From: Schistocephalus solidus
Taxonomy: Eukaryota > Platyhelminthes > Cestoda > Diphyllobothriidea > Diphyllobothriidae
Direction of reading: 5' to 3'
DNA length: 64,000 bases
Assembly: GCA_017591395.1 (NCBI GenBank)
Contig: WEDG01000695.1
Location: forward strand, 1 to 64,000
The notes below the pieces were generated by a model that did not search any database, had not been told where the DNA came from, and saw only the letters and a list, made by a program, of their open reading frames with translations. The position numbers were made by a program, and so were the translations under genes. Positions 55,166 through 64,000 of the stretch are shown piece after piece. Within the stretch, counting starts at the first letter, position 1; each line of letters opens with the position of its first letter.

Positions 55166-55669
55166 CCCACACAGACACACACGATAGTTTGTATCCTAAC
55201 ATGCGAAACTTATGTTGTATCTTCTAAATTATAGGCAACTACGCAGCGAACTTTTTAAAAGCATTCGAATTGTTTTTGACACATTGAGCTTGGTCTATTA
55301 ATCAACGATTTCCTTGAATTAGCTGTTATAGACCGACCGCATAATCATTTTGTTAAACCATAGGTAATGTTGGTCTATACGGACCCTCGCCTGGTTTAGC
55401 CCGCCGGTCGCGACGGTTGCCCGGGGTGTGGCCGCTAGAAATAACCCAACTTCGAGGAGACACAGGTGAAAGTAAGATACCAGTTAGAGGCGGCCACAGG
55501 AGCATTCACCACCTGTAAGAGACAAATGGAGTTACCAAATGCTATCATCTGTGTAATGCTTCCCCTAACTAGTACCCCATACACCCCAACTAGTACCCCT
55601 ACATCCCGAAGACTGTTCGACCGTCGTAGGCCGACGATGTCGACCGTGTGCACTATGATAGGGAGGTGT

Positions 55670-56100
55670 AAGGACGGTGACTTGCGTGTGATTTATGGTA
55701 AAGTGATAGAAGACTCGTGCTGCATCTACAGCACTCTCTCTTCCTCCCCACCTGAGCCCGGTGTCAAGACAGAGTCAAGAAGAGTGGAAGTGGAATCCCG
55801 TGCAGGTGAATGATGGGTCGGCGTACCCATCTTCACGCGCCACAGCACGACCTGGCCCCCATAACGCACATACAAGGATTCACTTACTCAGGGGATATGG
55901 CGAAGCCATCGCCGTCTGACTCCCAGTCCACTGGTCAGCCACTCGACACATACAACACTGGGCCGATGGCGTGGTCTGGTGAAAGCGTCAGATTGGCAGC
56001 CTTCCAAGCCACGGTTTCTAGGAAACCGTGATATTCACGGGTACATGATGATGGTGAGGGGGTTGTCTATGTATTGGTGTAGGTAGTGTGCACTGATATG
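55670..56100 (-). repeat. Retroelement tail, unit 2
   Basis: Equivalent to 51418-51880, with the same internal shortening (GAGTCAAGAAGAG to GGGTCGGCG). The hairpin here keeps the full 9-bp stem (CACGGTTTC, around 56009-56030), one base longer than in unit 1. Confidence 0.8.
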
Positions 56101-56630
56101 GCTTATCCTCCAGTGGTTAACCGCAGGTTTTTGTAGAGGCGCATGTGACCGAATAGGCCCATGTGATGTGTGAATGCGCGAGGACAGTGAGGGCACTGGA
56201 GGTTGCGATCATTGCTCCAGGCAATAGTTCAGTCTCTGTGCGATGGATTCGCAAGTGACTGACAGGCCGATGCGTGAGGTGAATCTGCAGTCCCAAGGAG
56301 GAGAGTTTATGAGAGCGTCCCCATCGCTGGTAGTGGTGGTGGTGTCGGCGGCGGTGGAGGTAACAGGCGATGAGTATTGGGATGTGGTCTCTATGATGTT
56401 GGGAGAAATGAAATGGACGCCAGGGGTGAGGGTGGGGGAGTCTGAAGAAGAGTTGGCAGAATTAGACGTATAATTTGGAATTGTCGGATTGTTGTTGCAT
56501 TGCGTCCGAAGATGTCCGACCAGGAAGATTGTCGCGCGGAAGGTGCGTTGACATCGCTGGCATGTTGGAAAGGCCTGGGCATTGGCTGTATTGGTCCAGG
56601 AGGGCTGGTGACTTTCGTGCCGCTCTTTTG
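56101..56630 (-). pseudogene. Zinc-finger array, unit 2
   Basis: Same fingers and same lost cysteines as unit 1. One difference: the first finger reads FRATIFLVGHLR-like here because of CAGGAAGATTG at 56520. Confidence 0.7.
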
Positions 56631-57712
56631 GTCTTGGCCGCTACGATCCGGTTGGCCTCATAGATTGCTGAACCAGTCTTCACGGATCTTCTCCATGCCA
56701 GTCTATCCTGTGCGAGGTCCTCCCAGGTTGCCGTGTCGATTTGCAGTTGCTTAAGAGATTTCTTCAAAGTATTCTGTTAGGGTCGTTTTTGACCACCCTG
56801 TCGGCGAGCACCCTCAGTGACATCTCCGTAGAAAAGTCGTTTGGGTAGTCGCTTGTCTTCCATTCTTACCAGGTGACCGCTCCATCGCAGTTGCACATGC
56901 CTCAGCATGGCGCGGATGCTGAGGATGTCTGTTCGCTCCAGGACCTCCGTGTCCGGGATCCTTTATAAATACACACACACAACAGACCAGGTGAACACCG
57001 TGGCGATTCCACACGGAGGCCTGCAGCCGGCCGAAGTCCTGACTGGCTTTGGAGATCTGTTGGACAACCGCATCATCGATTCTCGTGTTGCGTGACAGCA
57101 TGCTTCCCAGATAAGCAAAGGTTTCCACCTTTTTAAGTTGAGTGACGAGGACATTGATTCAGGAAACATTGTATTCCGCGCTGGGTGGTTGCTGGTGCAT
57201 GACCACGGTTTTGGCTGTAGGTGACCGTTCGGACGATTGAGAAGGATACGGGCGAAGATCTTCCCGGCGATTTTGAGCAATGAGACGCCTTTGTGATTAT
57301 CACAGAGTTGCCGGTTCCCCTTCCGTTTGCAGAGATGTACGATGATCACGTCTTTGAAATCCTGAGGAACTTGTCCTTGGCGCCACACCCCCTGGCAGAG
57401 TGTTGTGAGCTCTGCCATCAGCCGGGGCCCACCATGCTTGTAGACTGCAAGTGGGATTGCGTCGGATCTCGGTGTTTTAACGCTGGCAATATTCTGCACG
57501 GATCAGATGGTTTCTGGTAGGGAAGGTGGCAGATCCCCGTCATTGTTCGTGTCCACTTGAGGGAGTCGGTCAATGGCAGCATCGGAGATGGCTGATGAGC
57601 AATTAAGGACACTTCTGGAGTGCTCTGCCCAGCGCTTCAGAATTTGCGATTTCTCTGTCTGCAGTTTTGTGCCGTCTGAGTGTGGAGGAGCGGTATGGTC
57701 CGCTTGACACAC
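56631..57712 (-). pseudogene. Linker, RT C-terminus and RT, unit 2 (palm missing)
   Basis: Minus frame 56963-57499 carries SVKTPRSDAIPLAVYKHGGP and LLKIAGKIFARILLNRPNG and then, as in unit 1, jumps to the thumb. The TG-rich insertion is at 56960-56985. The 57503-57712 frame gives [28 protein letters not shown], the region before RT. The FADD section is absent. Confidence 0.75.
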
Positions 57713-58263
57713 TGGCCTTAGATGGCCTTGATGGCTTTGAAAATGTTTTTAATTTTATTGCGGTCTGCACACCCCTGGATTTCCTCAGCCTTTCCGATCA
57801 TCTAGGCGCCCTGCATCTCCAGCAGCCGTTGCTGTACAAGACGGTGGCATCTCAAGAAGGCTGCTTTGGTGGCGTCAGTCCGAAGGTCCTTGTGGGCTTT
57901 GCGTAGTCCATTCTTCTCCGCGAGTAGGTTGCTGATGTCGGCGTCATTATCGTCAAACCAGTCCTGATGTTGACGACGTGCGCGTCCGACGACTTCGAGG
58001 GCGGTGGACTAGATGACATTTCGCAGTTGACACCATCGTGTCTCCATGGGGGCGTTAGTATATGGAAGCATGCAGGATATCCAGTTTCTGGGTTATTTGG
58101 TTGCTGAAATAAAAACAGTGAGCAGGCAAATTTAACAAAAGACTATTTAACTTACCTGGCTGTCACTTACCTTGGGGACTTCGTCGGGGTTGCAGTTGAA
58201 GCCTCATCTGGGAGATGACGAGGCGGTGATCCGTCCAACAATCAGCATTGCGGATCGTCTTGC
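57713..58263 (-). pseudogene. Connector between endonuclease and RT, unit 2
   Basis: Encodes, in shifted frames, QHQDWFDDNDADISNLL and KAHKDLRTDATKAAF-like sequence (57840-57990), and GKLNSLLLNLPAH with SNQITQKLDILH (58080-58160). A TGA interrupts the frame near 58168. The sequence 58104-58170 mimics an intron but is coding. Confidence 0.65.
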
Positions 58264-58956
58264 TTACCAGCATGTCCTGTTTTTCTCGTCGTCGGACGAG
58301 AACATAGTCCAACAGCTACCACTGTCACGACCGAGTGTGCATCCACTCACCTTCTCCCGCATCGGAAGGGGGAAAAAGGTGTTGGTCAGCAGGAGACGGT
58401 GTTCCGCATACGTTCGCAGAAGAAGGAGGCCGTTATCGTTTAAGCTACAGAGACCGTAGGCAGCGTGGTCTGTCAGTACGTGGGCGTTGAAGTCACCAAG
58501 AACAATTAACATGTCTATCTTTGGCACAGTTGTCAGCAAGGCGTGCAGATGCTCGTAGAATTTGTCCTTCGCTGCATCATAGATCGTCATTGGCGGAGTG
58601 TAGGCGCTGATGTTGGTGGCGAACTTGTCTACCCGAAGAGGCAGGCGAAGGCTCACCAGGTGATCATTGATACCCTGCGGCAGACAGGGCAGACGTCCCA
58701 CGATGTCGTTCCGGATGGCAAAGGCAACACCAGCGTCACGTCGCTTTGGCTTTTGCCGGCCGCTCCAGAAGAAGGTGTACCCGGCACCCACGTCCTCCAG
58801 CTGACCCTGCTCAGCGAATCGGGTCTCACTGAGAGCAGCCATGTCCACCTTGTAGCGCGACAGTTCCCGAGCGACTAGTGCCGTCTTCCGTTCCGGCCAG
58901 TTTCTCCTAGGATTTTTCAAAAGGGAACGAACATTCCAGGCTGCTAGTGTGAGCAT
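58264..58956 (-). CDS. Endonuclease domain, unit 2 (open frame, truncated protein)
   Basis: The longest clean piece of the family. It starts [19 protein letters not shown] at 58956 and continues through [15 protein letters not shown] (catalytic Glu), [39 protein letters not shown] and [15 protein letters not shown]. The ending is altered ([16 protein letters not shown]), showing a frameshift just before the final catalytic His region. Expected role: nicks the target site for priming of reverse transcription. A host function is unlikely. Confidence 0.75.
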   Translation of the reverse strand: MLTLAAWNVRSLLKNPRRNWPERKTALVARELSRYKVDMAALSETRFAEQGQLEDVGAGYTFFWSGRQKPKRRDAGVAFAIRNDIVGRLPCLPQGINDHLVSLRLPLRVDKFATNISAYTPPMTIYDAAKDKFYEHLHALLTTVPKIDMLIVLGDFNAHVLTDHAAYGLCSLNDNGLLLLRTYAEHRLLLTNTFFPLPMREKVSGCTLGRDSGSCWTMFSSDDEKNRTCW

Positions 58957-59480
58957 ACTCACCCGAGAAGCCTGGAGGGTATGGCACGGGGCATATTGAC
59001 GGGGTTATTGTTGTGTGTTTAACGACCGCGTATTTTGCTATCTACGAGCCTTGGCCGGCTTCAGAAGACGTGAAACACAGCATTTGTTTAGGGCATCTTT
59101 TCTAGTTCCTTCCTCCGCAAGGAGGCAAGCTGTGCTCGCCCTAAATAGGGCTGCTTGGACATTCCAGATGGCTGCCTAACTCCAAATGGGTCACGGTTTT
59201 GCTTTAGTGGGTGAGCGACCCGAGTTAGCCTGGGCCACATTTGGGGTTGCTGTCGCACCCACCGTAGGACATTTTGAGAGGGGGGGGTGGGTGGGAAATT
59301 CGGGAGTCAGACATACCGGGTGTGGAGGCCCCCACAGCACTGGAGACCCTCACCTGGTTTAGCCCGCTGGTCACGACGGTTGCTTGGGTGTGGCCACTTG
59401 AAATAACCCAACTTCGAGGAGACACAGGTGAAAGTAAGATACCAGTTAGAGGCGGCCACAGGAGCATTCACCACCTGTTC
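58957..59480 (-). other. 5'UTR, unit 2
   Basis: Equivalent to 54056-54560, with small differences such as a G-run at 59278-59288. Confidence 0.65.
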
Positions 59481-59599
59481 GAGACAAATGGAGTGACCAA
59501 ATGCTATCATCTGTGTAATGCTACCCCTACGTAGTACCCCATACACCTCAACTAGTAGCCCTACATCCGGAAGACTGTTCGACCGTCGTAGGCCGACAA

Positions 59600-60080
59600 T
59601 GTCAACCGTATGCACTGCGAAAGGGAGGTGCAAGGACGGTGACTTGCGCGCGATTTAGATCAAAGTGATAGAAGCCTTGCACTGCCGCTACCGCACTCTC
59701 TCCTCCTCCCCCACCTGAGCCCAGTGTCATAACAGAGTCAAAAAACTGGAGATGGGACAGGGCGCAGGTGGCGGGCGTGGCTGGAGCCGCTACTGGGCGT
59801 ACCACCACACCTTGCTCGATTCCCACGGAGTGGGAATGCATAAACGCCTCATTAAGAAGGAGCCATTGCAGGCTGACTCTAAGTCCGCCAGTCAGCCATT
59901 TCACACAAAAAATACATTGGGCTGACCACGCGGTCCGAGTTATCCCGTCAGATGGTAACCTTCCAAGCCACGGCTTTTAGCGCATCGTGATAGTTTCAAG
60001 CGCGTCAGATTTTTTTAGTGAGGAAAATGCGCTGAGCTTTCGACCTCACTATCTCCCCCACTCACTATCTCCCCCCACCC
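59600..60080 (-). repeat. Second tail within unit 2
   Basis: Equivalent to 54690-55165. It has an extra short duplication of CTCACTATCTCCCCC near 60050-60075 that unit 1 lacks. Confidence 0.75.
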
Positions 60081-60305
60081 CCACCCCGCACAGACACACA
60101 CGATAGTTTGTATCCTAACATGCGAAACTTATGTTGTATCTTCTAAATTATAGGCAACTACGCAGCGAACTTTTTAAAGCATTCGAATTGTTTTTGACAC
60201 ATTGAGCTTGGTCTATTAATCAACGATTTCCTTGAATTAGCTGTTATAGACCGACCGCATTATCATTTTTTTTAAACCATATGGAATGTTGGTCTATACG
60301 GACTT

Positions 60306-63300
60306 CCGATAAAGCGTCTTCTCGATGAGTGTGTTTGGGACCGGGCATATACTATCTGCTGCTTTTGGGCTTTCACATATCCTCGAGATATTTAAAAGCA
60401 AATTTGATTTTCATTTACCAAGAAAATACTGCATAGATAATAAGATTATAGCACTGGTGGAACTTTGCACCTGTATTATACACACTTAGGACCGTACACG
60501 CTTTGAAATATTATTCTTTTGCTTTCGTATATAAACAGTACACTCAAAGGCAAAAGCCCTTCTTCTTAGATAATTGGACGTAAAGTGACTTAGGTTCGTG
60601 CTCAACTATTAGCGCACATATTCGAACTATGCAGTTTTGAATGACACCTGCGTACGGTTTGTTCACGTCTCCATGCGATGGAATACCACAGAGGGAAAGG
60701 ACACATAAGTTGACTTAGCATACGATTTGGAAAAGGAGTATGGCGGATTAATGCAAAACCCTGAGTTAAGCATGAGTAGGGATTAATATGCGTCAACGTA
60801 ACGCTAGATCGGTTTACGCAGTCACTCGATCAAAACAGGAAACGATCCTTGATCCAAACGCTTATGATCGCCCAAGTTCGACCTGTTATGAATAGATTGT
60901 GTAAAAGTAATCAGCTTATTCGCATATCAGAGTTTTCTTCTTTTCTGCAAGCGGTGTAATTATTGAATGGCTATAACGCCATGTTCCCGTTGCCAAAATA
61001 TTCCCTACGGAAAATGCAATACAAGATTCCATGACAAAAATACTCAGCTATCCCAAATAATCCCGTATGTTAGTCAAGTGATTATTTTTATCGTATATTT
61101 GTGTTCAGACACGGGCTACTGGCGTTTATTTAAGTTACGCCTCGTCCAGTATTTACGCAATTGGAAATTACATGTGTTGTTTCGAGCATCGCCTTTGGCT
61201 GAAAACATTTTCCTACCTGTCAGCTTTTCACATGATGAACTCAAGGTGTGATTGGTTAGAAATTTTATGGCGTCTGAGCTTGTTAGATCTTTTGAGTGTG
61301 GAATTAATTTGGCTTTTGACAATAGATGCTCATGATCGATCAGAGGCTTGCCTTTCCACAAGGCGGCAGTCGGCACCAATAAAAACCGGAAGGCTGCTAC
61401 TTCGTGCCTAGCAAGAGGGTTGCTCTGTATATACTATGGTGGAAAGGTGTTGGCGAGTGCAGTACTTTCACATGAATGCAGTACATATGGAGGGTGGCCT
61501 TTTGGATATACACGGTTTTGATTCCAAAGCTTGAATGACCTGCAGATGTGCTAGAAGAAAAATGAAGTGATGCCGAATCACTCTAAGATTTAGTCAGGCT
61601 GCATAGAATCCGCGCGAGCCAATGAAGACTGCTGTGTATGGACCAAGAGAGGATAGATGCCTTGGCATCGTCTTGCCATCGGAACGAGGTGGGTGAGGTA
61701 GGAGAAAATGAAGTAGAAAACAAACCAGTTTTTCACACCGTCACCTTATTCACGCGCAAGTCACCGCTGTTGGGCTCAGTTCGTAGGTAAGACGTGGATG
61801 TCGTTAGCTGTTACCGTTGCACTTTCAGGGTGTTGACTTGGCAATATGCACGCAAAATGTAGGCCCTCTGGCTTAACACTAGCCTTCTAGGCAGTGATTT
61901 ACAACGAACTAGTGAAAACACTGATTTAAAACTCCAAAATATTTTAAGTTTGCCCCAAAAGATTTCAAAGTAAGATAGAAAACCCTATGGATTGGTAGTT
62001 GCATTTTCAGGAACCCACCTATTATAGGTTTGTTCCTACATGGCACCCGGATGCTAGCTACAAAACGGATAATGGTGTTTCGTGATTGCCGATCGATATA
62101 AATTATCAGTACTTTGCCGGATCACTTAAAAGCTATTCACTCGTATGCTTTTTGTTACCTTCCCACAACGAATAACCACCATAATCTTTTTATACTGCCC
62201 ATTATTAGGCGGTTTTTATAATTTAAAAATAAACGACACGAAGAAATGTCAAACATAGAATTTCGCCGATACATAAAGGTGGTTGAACAAGTTAGAGATG
62301 TTTATTGTACACATAGAACTCATTTTTGATCGCATAAAAGCATAATGCGTGCTCAGAGGAAATTTAACGTGTGAACAATTTAACTCCCTTCTAATAACGG
62401 CCAGGTAGACAACATTTATCGCTGAATTGCCGTTTCATAAATGTCAATTTGTACTTCGATTACGATCAAATTATTTGGTAATAGGTGTTTCTCCCTGACG
62501 ACCGAACATAAAAAGGATCAAAATTTACAGAAATGCGAAGTCAATGGTATGTTTGAGCGAGACGCAGACTACCATTATCGCCAGAGTAGAAAGGTTAATA
62601 TTTTTATTTGAGTTACCGGAAGGGCACTTTCATTAGATCTACGAGCTTAGATGGAAGGTATTTCCTCGGTACTATTGTCAAGTCTGCAATCAAATGTCTC
62701 AGTGCCAGACAACATCACGGAAGCAGAAATTTTAATTCATACTCCAACGGCACTCTGCTAGAAAGTGTTCCGTAGGATGTATCTAAGTCTAAAGCTTAAA
62801 GAGATGAACAGGCAGCCGACCCGCTCCAGTTAGTCCGAAAATTCCACACATATAAACTCCAATAATTCATAAGACCAGCTTAAAATTATTGCAAAGTAGC
62901 TTGTAGTCCAAAGAAAATGAAGAACATCCAAACAGTCTAATTTTGTACGACAGAGCACCAAGTATTTTGTTTTTCACAGCCTTCGTCTGCTACCATTTGA
63001 TCAGTTAATAGTCATTCTTGATCGATTGACGTCGAGCCTTCTCTGTATATCTTATATGTGAATTCAACTACCAAAAAATGCTTTGCCCAACGCTATTTTC
63101 ACGTCAAAGAATATAAATACGCCATCGTTCGTAAACGCACAATGCCACTGGCATATCAATTACCATTTTGTTTCCAGATAACCAATAGAAGCAAAATGCG
63201 GAGCCTCACAAAACAGTTCAGAGGAGGAAGGTTTGATCACTGGCACCAGTAGTTTCTTTGGCTCGACATCAGGCCATAGCATCTTCTTCCTCGGTTTCCA

Positions 63301-64000
63301 GTTAAGCTTATTTAAATATTTTGTATAGATGCTCAAGAATTAGGTCGTCCAGCCGATATTGCTGATATTTTTGGAAAAGGATAGGTTAGTGTTGGCTTCC
63401 TGGTTAATCACCGTTAAACTTTTAGTTTAGGGGTTTAGTTTTGCACAAGGGTTATGCTTCTGTTAACCTTCAGTTCAGGAAGGAGTGCATTCTAGTCTCC
63501 TTTTCAGTTCCTAACTTGTTTTCGCCGTCAGCACTTTTAGTTTAATTTCAATGCAACTAACCGTTCACATTTTGAGCCTGTTTCCTTTCTTACGTCATTC
63601 ACTAGCAATGCATGATTATTTTCCGTAAACATTTGATTTTGCCTTATTTTTTGCTTACCTAAGTCATCTACCTACGGCCTGTTCTCATCTTCCACCCAGC
63701 ATTCATTCCAGTGATCTCTAACCTTTTATACACCGCAAACAGATGGTTTGCTCTTCTAATTTCTTCGTCCTTACTTACCCAAATACGTTCGTATTTCTTA
63801 CCTACTGCTTCCGGTTACATCATTTCTTTGCTAATTAGGAGTTCTGCCGTCCGGGCACAAGCAAGTTCTTTTGCTTGTCTCGTTTAAATCTTTATTTTTC
63901 CTTTTCTCTTCCATAAAAATATCTGCGAGCACTGATACTTCCCCTATCTTTACGCATAGGTTTCATTTCGGCCTCAGTTTTCCCCATTTTTCTTTCACAG
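60306..64000. other. No gene recognised
   Basis: AT-rich sequence with only short frames. A trace of the retroelement tail end (TTATTCACGCGCAAGTCACC) is at 61747-61766. Nothing else was identified. Confidence 0.6.

Larger units (their letters stand above)
51418..55383 (-). mobile_element. Duplication unit 1: antisense endonuclease-RT-zinc-finger element
   Basis: Reading on the minus strand: a second tail (54690-55165), 5'UTR (54056-54560), endonuclease (53477-54051), RT (52910-53476), RT C-terminus and linker, fingers (to about 51885) and tail (51418-51880). It is near-identical to unit 2 from about 51470 on (offset about 4,217), apart from a 688-bp deletion at 53476/53477. The last about 200 bp (55185-55383) are not element sequence but are duplicated with it. 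Confidence 0.85.
55384..60305 (-). mobile_element. Duplication unit 2: antisense endonuclease-RT-zinc-finger element
   Basis: Same order as unit 1, preceded by a partial 5'UTR and tail start (55384-55680), and including the 688-bp section (57695-58382) absent from unit 1. The end (60100-60303) repeats the non-element sequence found at 55185-55383. This is the most complete antisense copy, though still interrupted. Confidence 0.85.

Overview
This is eukaryotic DNA from a repeat-rich genome, most likely a flatworm and probably a tapeworm. There are no operons, ribosome binding sites or prokaryotic gene packing. One host gene is split into about twelve exons, its first two introns are only 41 and 53 bp, and decayed retroelements fill most of the rest. 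The flatworm assignment is inference from the intron pattern and from the dominant retroelement (endonuclease, reverse transcriptase, then C2H2-type zinc fingers), a layout I associate with tapeworm genomes.

The one convincing host gene is PIGG (GPI ethanolamine phosphate transferase 2), + strand, about 23,526 to 46,558. I traced twelve exons whose splice phases agree and which add up to 2,787 nt (928 residues plus stop). The phosphatase-fold half comes first, followed by a multi-membrane half. It should act in the ER membrane, adding ethanolamine phosphate to the second mannose of GPI anchors. Its larger introns hold retroelement debris, two long polypyrimidine tracts, a (CTA)n array and hammerhead-ribozyme-like inverted repeats.

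Layout. 1-4416: an old, broken Ty3/gypsy LTR retrotransposon, nested in a zinc-finger retroelement. 4417-16590: several truncated, full or inverted copies of that retroelement, including one 5'UTR-endonuclease-RT copy (10150-13014), one head-on inverted copy (13015-15287) and one UTR-only derivative (15288-16590). 16591-19778: small fragments, a tRNA-derived SINE-like unit and a CR1-like LINE. 19779-22061: nothing recognised. 22062-23068: a retroelement tail just upstream of PIGG. 23494-46558: PIGG. 46559-51417: mostly empty, with a hammerhead-like fragment and a decayed RT. 51418-60305: two near-identical tandem units, each an antisense endonuclease-RT-zinc-finger element; the first lacks about 690 bp. 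60306-64000: AT-rich, no gene recognised.

The retroelement genes are all disrupted, so no active element can be claimed here. The most interesting signals are the zinc-finger retroelement with its variable, hairpin-bearing tail of about 360-bp modules, the hammerhead-like inverted repeats, the recent tandem duplication, and the large PIGG gene with its size-graded introns.
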